Below, piece by piece: positions 45,012-53,372 of a stretch of 64,000 nucleotides of DNA. Position 1 is the stretch's first letter. Each line of letters starts with the position of its first letter. The translations under genes and the position numbers were made by a program. Source of the stretch: Roseivivax sediminis. GTDB lineage: Bacteria > Pseudomonadota > Alphaproteobacteria > Rhodobacterales > Rhodobacteraceae. The notes below the pieces were generated by a model. It was not told where the DNA came from, searched no databases, and saw nothing but the letters and a program-made list of their open reading frames with translations. The stretch covers positions 124,001 to 188,000 of the forward strand of contig NZ_FOMS01000007.1 of assembly GCF_900112685.1 (NCBI RefSeq). The letters are read 5' to 3'.

Positions 45012-46220
45012 TCAGACCGCCTTCAGCGCCAGCACCGCGTTGAGCCCGCCGAAGGCGAAGGCATTCGACAGCGCCGCGCCGACCTTAGCCTCGCGCGCCG
45101 TATTCGGCACGCAGTCGAGCGCGCACTCCGGGTCCGGCTCCTCGTAGCCGATGGTCGGGGCAATCACCCCGTCGCGCAGCGCCATGATGCAGGCGAGAAG
45201 CTCCACCGCGCCGGTGCCGCCGATGCAATGCCCGTGCATCGACTTCGTCGAGGAGATCATCAGGTCGTCCGCATGGGTGCCGAAGACGTCCGCCACCGCG
45301 GCGCATTCGGTCTTGTCGTTCGCCGCCGTGCCGGTGCCGTGCGCGTTGATGTAGCCGATCCGTTCGCGGTCGAGCCGCGCATCGGCCAGCGCGGCCGAAA
45401 TTGCCCGCGCCGCCCCCTGCTTGGACGGCATGACGATGTCCGCGGCGTCCGAGGACATGGCAAACCCCGCCACCTCGGCGAGGATCTCCGCCCCTCGGGC
45501 CTTGGCGTGCTCGTAATCCTCGAAGACGAAGATGCCGGCGCCCTCGCCTTGCACCATGCCGTTGCGGGTAGCCGAGAAGGGGCGGCAGCCGTCCTTCGAC
45601 ATCACGCGCAACCCCTCCCACGCCTTGATCCCGCCGAAGCACAGCATCGATTCGGAGCCGCCGGTGACCATCACCGGCGCCATGCCGGAGCGCACGAACC
45701 AGAACGCCTGCCCCATCGCGTGATTGGACGACGCGCAGGCCGAGGCGACGGTGAAGCTCGGCCCCTTGATGTTGTACTGCATCGAGACGTGGCTGCACGC
45801 GGCGTTGTTCATCAGCTTCGGCACGACGAACGGATGAACCCGGTTCTTCCCCTCCTCGTAGACCGCGCGGTAATTCTCGTCCTGCGTGGTCAGTCCGCCG
45901 CCCGAGGTGCCCAGCACCACGCCGGAATTGTTCGCGAGTTCCCCGTCGAAGGTCAGGCCCGATTGCCGGATCGCCTCTTCCGCCGCGATCAGGGTGAACT
46001 GGGTGTAGCGGTCGTAAAGCGCGATCTGCTGGCGGTTGAATACCTCTTCGGGGTCGAAGCCTTTCACCTGGCCGCCGATCTTGATCGCGAGCCTGTCGGT
46101 GTCGCGCATCTCGAGCGGGCCGATGCCGCAGCGGCCCTCGCGCATCGCTTCCAGCGTGTCCGGCACGGTCCGCCCCAGCGCGTTGATCGTGCCCGCGCCG
46201 GTGATGACCACGCGCCTCAC
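45012..46220 (-). CDS. Beta-ketoacyl-ACP synthase (FabF-like)
   Basis: 402 residues, thiolase fold. The catalytic Cys162 is in ASACASSNHAMG, His294 in NAHGTGTAAND and His331 in KSMHGHCIGGTG, so the Cys-His-His triad is intact. It condenses malonyl-ACP with an acyl primer. The start is GTG 46220, overlapping the adjacent ACP stop by 4 bp. The pair lies directly downstream of lpxD, which suggests synthesis or elongation of a special acyl chain for lipid A or another envelope lipid, rather than bulk fatty acid synthesis (inference). No dehydratase or reductase is in the cluster. Confidence 0.9.
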   Translation of the reverse strand: MRRVVITGAGTINALGRTVPDTLEAMREGRCGIGPLEMRDTDRLAIKIGGQVKGFDPEEVFNRQQIALYDRYTQFTLIAAEEAIRQSGLTFDGELANNSGVVLGTSGGGLTTQDENYRAVYEEGKNRVHPFVVPKLMNNAACSHVSMQYNIKGPSFTVASACASSNHAMGQAFWFVRSGMAPVMVTGGSESMLCFGGIKAWEGLRVMSKDGCRPFSATRNGMVQGEGAGIFVFEDYEHAKARGAEILAEVAGFAMSSDAADIVMPSKQGAARAISAALADARLDRERIGYINAHGTGTAANDKTECAAVADVFGTHADDLMISSTKSMHGHCIGGTGAVELLACIMALRDGVIAPTIGYEEPDPECALDCVPNTAREAKVGAALSNAFAFGGLNAVLALKAV

Positions 46221-46477
46221 GCGTGCTGCTCGGCCACGAGGCGCTCCACACCCTCGACGATTCGCGCCACCGAGGAGATGTCGAAGTCGCTTTCGGTCGG
46301 ATCGTTGGCGTTGAAGGGCACGGAAATGTCGAAGGCCTCCTCGATCGCGAAGATCGACTCGACGAGGCCGAGGCTGTCGATGCCCAGATCCTCGAGCGTC
46401 ATGTCCATCTTCACGTCCGAGGGCTCCAGCACGGCCTGCTCGGCGATGATCTCGATCACCTTGTCCTTGACGTTCAT
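46217..46477 (-). CDS. Acyl carrier protein, dedicated
   Basis: 86 residues. The phosphopantetheine attachment site is Ser35 in LGIDSLGLVESIF. The protein is acidic and helical, about the normal ACP length plus a short C-terminal tail. It is not the usual fatty-acid-synthesis AcpP (the DSL motif is followed by LGLVES rather than the DSLD form). It shares a 4-bp GTGA overlap with the ketosynthase gene and lies 41 bp after lpxD, so it probably feeds that enzyme. It differs from AcpXL of Rhizobiales by sequence. Confidence 0.9.
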   Translation of the reverse strand: MNVKDKVIEIIAEQAVLEPSDVKMDMTLEDLGIDSLGLVESIFAIEEAFDISVPFNANDPTESDFDISSVARIVEGVERLVAEQHA

Positions 46478-46518
46478 CGCGGGCCCTCGCGTTCAGGGGT
46501 CTTTCGTGGGCGCGAGAC

Positions 46519-47610
46519 TTATCCGTTGGGGGCGTCCTTGGAAACCGATTTCCGAAGCTCCGCGACCTCGCGTGCCAGCCGCGGCAGGCGGCGCAGCGCC
46601 TTGTAGCTCTCAAGCGTCTGATCCATCTTGGTGGCGGGATAACCCAGCATTACGCGACCCGCGGGGATCGAGGACAGCACCACGGTGGCGCCGCCACAGA
46701 TAACGTTGTCTCCGACACAAATGTTGTCGCTGATGCCAACCTGCCCGGCCAGCACGACGAAATCGCCGATGGTCGCGGACCCGGCGATCCCCACCTGCCC
46801 GCACAAGAGCGTATGACGCCCGACCACGGTGTTGTGGCCGACCTGCACCTGATTGTCGATCTTGGTGCCATCGCCGATGCGTGTGTCGCGCACGGTGCCG
46901 CGGTCGATTGCCGCGCAGGCGCCGACCTCGACGTCGTCGCCGATCGTCACCCCCCCGAGCGAGGCGATACGCGCCCAGGGCTGGCCCTTCACCTCGCCCT
47001 GATCGCCGAGGCTCTCCCGCGCCTTCTCCACCCCAGAGGCTTCGGGCGTGACGAAGGAGAAGCCGTCATTTCCGACCACCGCGTTGAAATGCGCGATGAA
47101 CCGGTCGCCGATTGTGCAGCGCGCGCCGATCTTCGCGCCCGCGTGCAGCAGCGCGCCGGCGCCGATGGTCGTCCCCCAGCCCACATGAACCTGCGGGCCG
47201 ATGACGGAGCCGTCGCCGATCTCCACGTCCGCACCGATCACGGCGAAGGGGCCGACGGCGACATTCTCGCCCAGTTTGGCGGAAGGATCGACCACCGACA
47301 TCGGGTGAATGCCCGCGGAATAGCCCTGCCCCGGGTCCATCATGCCCGAAAGCGCCGACAGCGCGAAGCGCGGGCGCGGCGCAAGGATCGCGGCCTCCAG
47401 CCCCAGCGCCTGCCAGTCGGCTTCGCCCCAGAGCATCGCCGCCCGCGCGCGGCCCTGCGACAGCCCCTCGGCATATTCCGGTTTCATCGCCATCGCGAGC
47501 TGGTCGGCACGTGCGTCGGAAGGCTCCGCGACGCCCGTCACCATGAGGGTGTCGTCGCCGACGGCCTCCAGCCCCAGCGCCGAGGCGATTTCCGCGATAG
47601 TATACTGCAT
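46519..47610 (-). CDS. lpxD: UDP-3-O-(3-hydroxyacyl)glucosamine N-acyltransferase
   Basis: 363 residues, within the usual LpxD range. The third step of lipid A synthesis: transfer of a 3-hydroxyacyl chain from ACP to the 2-amino group. The N-terminal uridine-binding domain (residues 1-100) is followed by left-handed beta-helix hexapeptide repeats (110-310), with the catalytic His within HFNAVVGNDGFSF near 174 and a terminal helical extension. The start is ATG 47610. lpxA/fabZ are not adjacent; instead the ACP and ketosynthase follow on the same strand. Confidence 0.93.
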   Translation of the reverse strand: MQYTIAEIASALGLEAVGDDTLMVTGVAEPSDARADQLAMAMKPEYAEGLSQGRARAAMLWGEADWQALGLEAAILAPRPRFALSALSGMMDPGQGYSAGIHPMSVVDPSAKLGENVAVGPFAVIGADVEIGDGSVIGPQVHVGWGTTIGAGALLHAGAKIGARCTIGDRFIAHFNAVVGNDGFSFVTPEASGVEKARESLGDQGEVKGQPWARIASLGGVTIGDDVEVGACAAIDRGTVRDTRIGDGTKIDNQVQVGHNTVVGRHTLLCGQVGIAGSATIGDFVVLAGQVGISDNICVGDNVICGGATVVLSSIPAGRVMLGYPATKMDQTLESYKALRRLPRLAREVAELRKSVSKDAPNG

Positions 47611-47643
47611 CCGTTCCCTCCGGGCCCCCGTCGCCCGCGAGGT

Positions 47644-49257
47644 TTAACTTTCGCCGCGGCCGAGAACCACCCCCGCCGAGGACAGCGCCTGCCAGATGCG
47701 CGCGTCACGGCCATAAATGTCGTCGCGGTACTGCATGCGCCCTTTCGCCTGGGTGAACGCGGTGCGGTAGATCAGGTGCACCGGCACCGGTGTTTCCAGG
47801 TTCACCCGCGCCTCCGATCCGGTGCGCAGGCGGGAATGAAAGAAGCCTTCGGGATCGTCGGTCTGCGGCGCGAGCAGCGTGTAGGCGAACTCGAACGGCT
47901 TCTCCAGGCGGATGCACCCGTGCGAGAAGGCCCGGACCTCGCGGCTGAACAAGTGCTTGGAAGGCGTGTCGTGCAGGTAGATGCTGTACTTGTTCGGAAA
48001 CATGAACTTCACCTTGCCGAGCGCGTTGTTCGGCCCCGGCGGCTGGCGCATGGAATAGGGGAAATCCGACCCGAAGCCGCGATTGCGGCTCACCACCTGG
48101 CCGCGGCTGTTGATGATCTGCATGTGGCTGAGCGCGTAGGGGTTGCGGCGCAGCTGCGGCAGATATTCATTCCGGATGATCGATCGCGGCACGTACCAGG
48201 ACGGGTTGATGACCATGTGGTCCATCTCGTCGGAGAATTCCGGCGTGCGCCGCCCGCCCTCGTCCGATCCGATCACCGCCACCGTTTCGAAGGTCACGCG
48301 CTCGTCATCGTAGATGCGCGCCTTGAACTCGGTCAGGTTGACCTTGATGTGCCGCTGCCCGAGCCCTTCCGGCCGGGTCAGCCAGCGCTCGCGCTCCATC
48401 GCCACAAGCACCTGTTTCAGCCGCGCCTCGGCCGAAACGTTCAGTGCGCGAAGCGTGCTGTCGCCCGCGACACCGTCGACCTTCAGGCCGTGGTCGGACT
48501 GGAACGCCTCCACGGCGCGCTGGATAACGGCGTCGTATTCGGCCGTCACCGTCGGATCGAGATAGCCCATTGCGATCAGGCGGTCGCGAAGCGCGAGGAC
48601 ACGGTCGCCGCTTTCGCCCGGAGAGATCCGGCCCGGGGACACCGGCCGGCCCCAGCCGCCACGGGACAGGATCCGCTCCAGCCGCATCTTTTCGCGCATG
48701 AGCCGGACGTATTCCTGCGTCTGCGGCGCAAGGCCGCGGAAGACCGCTCGCGGATCGCCGTCTTCGAGACGCTTCAGCAGCTCTTCGGGATCGCGGTGGA
48801 TGATTTCACGCTTGATGCTGTTGTCGACCTGCGATGGCACAAGGGCTCCGGAGCCGACGTCACGCGCGAATTGCAGGAACGCCTTGGTCAGCCGAACATC
48901 GAGCGCGCCGCGTTCGCGGCCGGTGCGGGCCGCGCGCATCTCGGCCATCAGGCGGGTCGCGTCGTAGCGCTCCGTCGGCAGCCCGTGGGCCGAAGCGACG
49001 CCGACCGCTTCGAGCAGGGCCTCGCGCCGGGCGCGGTGCGATTCGTCCGGCCCGGTCCAGAGAGGTTCGAACACCCGGCCACGGTAGAAGGCGGCGACGC
49101 CGTCGTCCTCACCGACCGATTCGGCCACCGCCTGCTTGAATGCCGTGACCTGCGCTGCAACCGGAAGGGGCGCAAGGCTGAGCAACGCCGCGGCAATGCC
49201 GGCTGTCAGCCAGCGTCGCGCGGGGCTCGGAAGGTCGCCTCTGGGGTCGCATCGCAT
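47644..49257 (-). CDS. L,D-transpeptidase, YcbB-like
   Basis: 537 residues. A signal peptide (MRCDPRGDLPSPARRWLTAG, then a hydrophobic stretch to AAQ near 36) directs it to the periplasm. The N-terminal scaffold domain is followed by a peptidoglycan-binding (PGBD) helix bundle near 255-310 and a YkuD catalytic domain with SHGCIRL; Cys448 is the nucleophile. It makes 3-3 cross-links or attaches lipoproteins to peptidoglycan. The start was chosen at the ATG in front of the signal peptide; the frame continues to 49449 without one. It shares a divergent region with the DUF882 gene. Confidence 0.92.
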   Translation of the reverse strand: MRCDPRGDLPSPARRWLTAGIAAALLSLAPLPVAAQVTAFKQAVAESVGEDDGVAAFYRGRVFEPLWTGPDESHRARREALLEAVGVASAHGLPTERYDATRLMAEMRAARTGRERGALDVRLTKAFLQFARDVGSGALVPSQVDNSIKREIIHRDPEELLKRLEDGDPRAVFRGLAPQTQEYVRLMREKMRLERILSRGGWGRPVSPGRISPGESGDRVLALRDRLIAMGYLDPTVTAEYDAVIQRAVEAFQSDHGLKVDGVAGDSTLRALNVSAEARLKQVLVAMERERWLTRPEGLGQRHIKVNLTEFKARIYDDERVTFETVAVIGSDEGGRRTPEFSDEMDHMVINPSWYVPRSIIRNEYLPQLRRNPYALSHMQIINSRGQVVSRNRGFGSDFPYSMRQPPGPNNALGKVKFMFPNKYSIYLHDTPSKHLFSREVRAFSHGCIRLEKPFEFAYTLLAPQTDDPEGFFHSRLRTGSEARVNLETPVPVHLIYRTAFTQAKGRMQYRDDIYGRDARIWQALSSAGVVLGRGES

Positions 49258-49607
49258 CAAGTGTTCTCCATAATCCCGAATGAAATCTGCGCCTTGGCAG
49301 TGGACGTCGGAACGAAGCGCCTGTCCACTCACAAATCGCTCAGGGTTCAAGAATTCAGCCGCCGTGATGCGATGCTGCACTCTCCGAACCGGCCGACCCG
49401 TCCCGAGCGCACAGCACTTCGGCAAGATCCCGCCAGTCTCGAAAGTCAAGGGAACCCTTTCCTGACTCGTGCTTCCACGTAGTCGCCGGGTGTGGCATAA
49501 ATGTTAAGGCATCTGGGGAAAGATGGCAGGGTCCGCGCAACGACGCGGGCGACGGCAGCAGACAAGACTCGCACGACAATCGGGACAGCAAGCGGACAGT
49601 CGAATCC
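49258..49607. promoter_or_regulatory. Divergent region between L,D-transpeptidase and DUF882 genes
   Basis: 350 bp without a coding gene. A CATAAA hexamer at 49496-49501 could be a weak -10 for the plus-strand gene, but its -35 is poor. No operator-like dyad stood out. Confidence 0.35.
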
Positions 49608-50177
49608 ATGACCAACGGCACTACTGGCAGCTTCACGCGCCGCGGCCTCTTGCAGGCTTTCGCGGCGACCACTCTCACCGCCGCTCCGACTTTCTCGCAC
49701 GCCGCAGGGTTCCTGCGCGGCGGCGGCGACATTCGCCGCGTGCGCATGTATTCCGGCCGCACCGGAGAGCGCATCGACATGATCTACTGGGTCGAGGGCG
49801 AGTACATCGCCGACGCCGTCAAGGAGATCAATCACTTCATGCGCGACTGGCGCAACGGCCAGGTCAAGGACATCGATCTGCGCACGATCGACATCATGGC
49901 GGCAACGCACAATCTCCTCGATTGTTCCGAGCCGTACATGCTCATTTCCGGCTATCGCAGCCCGGAGACGAACGCGATGCTGCGGAGCCGGTCGTCCGGC
50001 GTGGCCAAGAACTCGCGCCACCTCGTCGGGGAGGCGGCGGACCTGCGACTCTCCTCGCGCTCGGTCAACCAGATGGCGCGGGCCGCGTCGGCCTGCAAGG
50101 CGGGCGGCGTCGGGCGCTACACCGGGTCGAACTTCGTTCACATGGATTGCGGCCCGGTGCGCAGCTGGGGCAGCTGA
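49608..50177 (+). CDS. DUF882 / M15-like peptidoglycan protein with Tat signal
   Basis: 189 residues. The N-terminus TRRGLLQAFAATTL is a twin-arginine signal, with cleavage expected after SHA near 32. The domain is DUF882 (YcbK), related to M15 D,D-carboxypeptidases: GYRSPETNAML near 116, SRHLVGEAADLRL near 136 with the His-x6-Asp zinc pair, and FVHMDCGPVR near 176 with the third His. It likely trims peptidoglycan peptides together with the divergently encoded L,D-transpeptidase (inference). A terminator follows. Confidence 0.9.
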   Translation: MTNGTTGSFTRRGLLQAFAATTLTAAPTFSHAAGFLRGGGDIRRVRMYSGRTGERIDMIYWVEGEYIADAVKEINHFMRDWRNGQVKDIDLRTIDIMAATHNLLDCSEPYMLISGYRSPETNAMLRSRSSGVAKNSRHLVGEAADLRLSSRSVNQMARAASACKAGGVGRYTGSNFVHMDCGPVRSWGS

Positions 50178-50202
50178 GCCAGGGACCGCCAAGTCGAGAC
50201 AA

Positions 50203-50224
50203 GGGGCGCCTCCGGGCGCCTTTT
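50203..50224 (+). terminator. Rho-independent terminator of the DUF882 gene
   Basis: GGCGCC/GGCGCC stem (50205-50210 and 50215-50220) with a short loop and TTTT, 26 bp after the stop. Confidence 0.8.
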
Positions 50225-50370
50225 GCATGTCCGGTGTCATGAAGGCTGAACACGCGGAAATCCGCGTGCGTTCCGATTCCGCGATCACATTCAATGTGAT
50301 CGGTGGAACAGCCCAACCCGGCAATGTGCGGAATCAACATGCGCCGTAGCCTCTCGGGGCGGGCAGGACA

Positions 50371-50447
50371 TGGCGCGGTTGACGGGGCTCGAACCCGCGA
50401 CCCCCGGCGTGACAGGCCGGTACTCTAACCAACTGAGCTACAACCGC
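50371..50447 (-). tRNA. tRNA-Asp (anticodon GTC), copy 1
   Basis: 77 nt including encoded CCA. Acceptor GCGGTTG/CAACCGC, D-arm GTAGCTCAGTTGGTTAGAGTAC, anticodon arm CCGGC-CTGTCAC-GCCGG (anticodon GTC), T-arm GCGGGTTCGAGCCCCGT. Identical to the copy 32 bp away. Confidence 0.97.
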
Positions 50448-50479
50448 ATGTCCTGCGACGGGCCGAAGGAACGGAACGG

Positions 50480-50556
50480 TGGCGCGGTTGACGGGGCTCG
50501 AACCCGCGACCCCCGGCGTGACAGGCCGGTACTCTAACCAACTGAGCTACAACCGC
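50480..50556 (-). tRNA. tRNA-Asp (anticodon GTC), copy 2
   Basis: Identical in all 77 nt to the copy at 50371-50447 and in tandem with it on the minus strand, so the two are probably cotranscribed. It reads GAC/GAU codons. Confidence 0.97.
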
Positions 50557-50594
50557 ATGTGCCGTCCGCCCGTGGCCCGGGCGTGGGGGGCGTT

Positions 50595-51512
50595 CTAGGC
50601 GGGGCCTTCGGCGGCGTCAAGCGTATTTGCAGGACTTCCGGGGCCGGAAATCGCATCGGCCAGAAGATCGAAGACCAGCCGCACGCGTCGGCTTGTCCGC
50701 AGCTCCTGCGGGGCGACCAGCCAGATCGGGAAAGCGATGGGATCGAGCCCCGGCAAAATCCGCTGCACCTGGGGCGCCGCGTCCCCCACCGCCACCGGCG
50801 CCGCGCCGATTCCCAGCCCGGCCAGCGTCATCGCCCAATGCACGAGGTGGCTTTCCGACGTGACGGCAAAGCTGCTTTCTTCGATCGGAAAGCCCAGTTG
50901 CCTCAGGAACCGCGCGTAACGGTCGTTGTCGGAAAGACCCAGGAACTGCGCGCCGCCGAAGTCGCCCGGCCCCGTCGCCCCCGCGAAACGCCGCAGGTAG
51001 CCCGGCGTGGCATAGAGCGATCCCGAATCGTCGCGCAGCCGCCGGGCGATCAGGTCCTCGTCCTCGGGCCGGGCATTGCGCACGGCGATGTCGGCCTCGC
51101 GTCGGCGCAGGTCCGACAGATCGTCGGTGGCGACGATCTCGATCCCGATCCCGGGATGCGCCGCGCGGATGGCGGCGACGGGTCCCGGCAGAAGGTATGC
51201 CGAATACATCTGGCTCGCCGTGATCCGCACCAGCCCCTGCGCCGACTGCGCCTGCCCCGCCGCGGCGAGCGACAGCCGCTCCGCCGCCGCGCCCATGTCG
51301 CGCACGTGTTCGGCCAGTGCAGCACCCGCCTCTGTCGGGACAAGCCCCCGCCCCACCCGGTCGAAGAGCGTCACGCCGAGCTGCGCCTCGAGCGCCGCGA
51401 CCTGCCGGCCGAGCGTCGGCTGCGTCAGCTTCAGCGCCCGCGCCGCCGCCGACAGCGAGCCTTCCTCGAGCGTGGCGAGGAACGCGCGCACCTGATTCCA
51501 GTCGAAGTTCAT
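50595..51512 (-). CDS. LysR-family transcriptional regulator
   Basis: 305 residues. Winged helix-turn-helix at 5-63 (NQVRAFLATLEEGSLSAAARALKLTQPTLGRQVAALEAQLG), then a periplasmic-binding-like effector domain (SQMYSAYLLPGPVAAIRAAHPGIGIEIV near 92). The start was taken at ATG 51512 (MNFDWNQ); an ATG at 51527 inside the divergent region is an alternative. The gene is divergent from the methyltransferase gene, which is the probable target, and a perfect palindrome lies just outside the chosen start. The ligand is unknown. Confidence 0.88.
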   Translation of the reverse strand: MNFDWNQVRAFLATLEEGSLSAAARALKLTQPTLGRQVAALEAQLGVTLFDRVGRGLVPTEAGAALAEHVRDMGAAAERLSLAAAGQAQSAQGLVRITASQMYSAYLLPGPVAAIRAAHPGIGIEIVATDDLSDLRRREADIAVRNARPEDEDLIARRLRDDSGSLYATPGYLRRFAGATGPGDFGGAQFLGLSDNDRYARFLRQLGFPIEESSFAVTSESHLVHWAMTLAGLGIGAAPVAVGDAAPQVQRILPGLDPIAFPIWLVAPQELRTSRRVRLVFDLLADAISGPGSPANTLDAAEGPA

Positions 51513-51525
51513 CGCCGCCCAATTC

Positions 51526-51539
51526 ATGCGTATACGCAT
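51526..51539. promoter_or_regulatory. 14-bp perfect palindrome, candidate LysR operator
   Basis: ATGCGTATACGCAT, fully self-complementary, in the 112-bp divergent region between the LysR gene (14 bp from its ATG) and the methyltransferase gene (86 bp from its ATG). The T-N10-A spacing resembles a LysR-box core. It overlaps the alternative LysR start. Confidence 0.5.
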
Positions 51540-51624
51540 ATCATCAGGACGGAATTGCGCAATTCCCAAGCCTTGCCGCATGGATCATTCCAGTCTCCAA
51601 GAACCGCACGCGAAAGGAAACGCC

Positions 51625-52242
51625 ATGAACTCCGCTGCCTTCTGGGACCGCATCGCCCCCCGGTATGCGAAACAGCCCATCGCCGATACCAGCGCCTACG
51701 AGGCGACTCTCGCGCGGGTGCGCACGTATCTCGGGTCAGAGGACCGGGTGCTGGAACTCGGCTGCGGCACCGGCACCACCGCACTACGCCTGGCGGGTGA
51801 CGTGCTGCGCTATACCGCCACGGACATCTCTTCCGCGATGATCGAGATCGCGGAAGAGAAGCGGTGGGCGGACGGTGCGGGGAACGTCACCTTTCGGCAG
51901 GGCGGCGTCACGCCCGCAGAGTATGACGCAGAGACCTTTGATGCCGTGCTCGCCTTCAACCTCCTGCACCTCGTCCCGGATGTGGGCGCGGCGCTTGCGA
52001 CCGTTGCGCAGCTCTTGCCGCGCGGCGGGCTTTTCATCTCGAAAACGCCTGCGATCGGCGAGAAATGGTATTATCGCCCCATGATCTGGGTGATGAAGCC
52101 GCTCGGCAAGGCGCCGGATGTCACCTTTCTGACGGTTCCGCAGATCGACCGCGCGATCGCCGCCGCCGGTTTCGAGATCATCGAGACTGGCCTTTATCCG
52201 CCTTCGACGCCGTCGCGCTTCGTGGTCGCGCGCAAGCGCTGA
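51625..52242 (+). CDS. SAM-dependent methyltransferase (class I)
   Basis: 205 residues, Rossmann-like class I methyltransferase. Motif I is VLELGCGTGTTAL near 42, the acidic loop TATDISSAMIEIAEE near 64, and motif III/post-I FDAVLAFNLLHLVPD near 104. A GGLFISKTP segment follows near 135. The substrate is not readable; the fold fits ubiquinone/menaquinone-type or small-molecule methyltransferases. AAAGGAAA precedes ATG 51625. Divergent from the LysR regulator and convergent with the pirin gene (12-bp gap). Confidence 0.87.
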   Translation: MNSAAFWDRIAPRYAKQPIADTSAYEATLARVRTYLGSEDRVLELGCGTGTTALRLAGDVLRYTATDISSAMIEIAEEKRWADGAGNVTFRQGGVTPAEYDAETFDAVLAFNLLHLVPDVGAALATVAQLLPRGGLFISKTPAIGEKWYYRPMIWVMKPLGKAPDVTFLTVPQIDRAIAAAGFEIIETGLYPPSTPSRFVVARKR

Positions 52243-52254
52243 GCCCGTGCGGCC

Positions 52255-53193
52255 TCACCGCGCGGGCAGCGGAATGAACTCCGACGCATCGCCCGGCGGC
52301 AGCGAGAACCGGCCATGCGCCCAGTCCTCGCGCCGCCACGCCTCCTTCGCCTCCTCGATGCGCTCCTTCGAGGAGGCGACGAAGTTCCACCAGATGTAGC
52401 GCGGCCCCTCCAGCGTCGCGCCGCCCAGCAGCATCAGCCGGGCGCCCTCTGGCCCGGCGGTCAGCGACACCTGGTCGCCGGGCCGGAACACCATCATCCG
52501 GCCGGCCTCGTAGCTCTCGCCCGCTACCTCGACGCGCCCTTCGACCACGTAGACGCCACGATCCTCATGATCGTCGGGCAGCGGGATCTTCGCGCCGGGT
52601 CGAAGCACCGCATCGGCATAGAACATCTCGGAGGCGGTCTTGACCGGCGCGCGTTCGCCCCAAGCGTTGCCGAGGATCAGGCGCACGGACTTGCCCTCCC
52701 CCTCCAGGAGCGGCAGGTCGCCGGCCGGCGCGTGCTGGAATTCCGGCGCGCGATCCTCGTGGTCCCTGGGCAGCGCCACCCAGGTCTGGATGCCGAAGAA
52801 CGGCATGGGCCCCTCCTGCGTGGCGTCGTCCGTGCGCTCCGAATGGGTGATGCCGTGGCCGGCAACCATCCAGTTGACGGCGCCCGGTTCGATCCACGCA
52901 TCGGTGCCGAGGCTGTCGCGATGGTGCATCCGCCCGCGATAGAGGTAGGAGATCGTCGCCAGCCCGATATGCGGATGCGGCCGCACGTCGAGACCCTTGG
53001 TCGGCAGGAACTCCGCCGGGCCCATCTGGTCGAAGAAGATGAACGGGCCGACCATCTGCCGCTTCGGCGCGGGCAGCGCGCGGCGCACCTCGAAGCCGCC
53101 GAGATCGCGAGCACGCGGCACGATCAGCGTGTCGATCGCGTCCACTTCGTCGCCGGTCGGGCAATGCGGGTCGAGCGCGGGGTTCCAGCTCAT
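52255..53193 (-). CDS. Pirin-family cupin protein
   Basis: 312 residues, two-domain cupin. The N-terminal cupin carries the pirin iron-site pattern HPHIGLATISYLYRGRMHHRDSLG (near 72, His-x-His) and MVAGHGITHSERT near 108; the C-terminal cupin holds the PLPDDHEDRGVYVVEGRV segment near 204. Some pirins have quercetin 2,3-dioxygenase activity, others modulate metabolism; the role here is unknown. ATG 53193 follows AGGAGG. The iron-binding residues of the N-terminal domain appear intact. It is divergent from the ABC operon. Confidence 0.9.
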   Translation of the reverse strand: MSWNPALDPHCPTGDEVDAIDTLIVPRARDLGGFEVRRALPAPKRQMVGPFIFFDQMGPAEFLPTKGLDVRPHPHIGLATISYLYRGRMHHRDSLGTDAWIEPGAVNWMVAGHGITHSERTDDATQEGPMPFFGIQTWVALPRDHEDRAPEFQHAPAGDLPLLEGEGKSVRLILGNAWGERAPVKTASEMFYADAVLRPGAKIPLPDDHEDRGVYVVEGRVEVAGESYEAGRMMVFRPGDQVSLTAGPEGARLMLLGGATLEGPRYIWWNFVASSKERIEEAKEAWRREDWAHGRFSLPPGDASEFIPLPAR

Positions 53194-53372
53194 GGCGTCA
53201 TCCTCCTGAGGCCGTGTGTACCCCGAAGATAGCCGATTCCGCACCGCACGAAACGTCGCAAATCGCGCGACATTCGTGCGCTTCCGCACAATGACGAAGA
53301 TGTCGCGCCGCCCGCACTTTCCGCTGCCCGGCCCGCCGCTACCATGCCTGCACCCGGGGACGTGAGGGGCCG

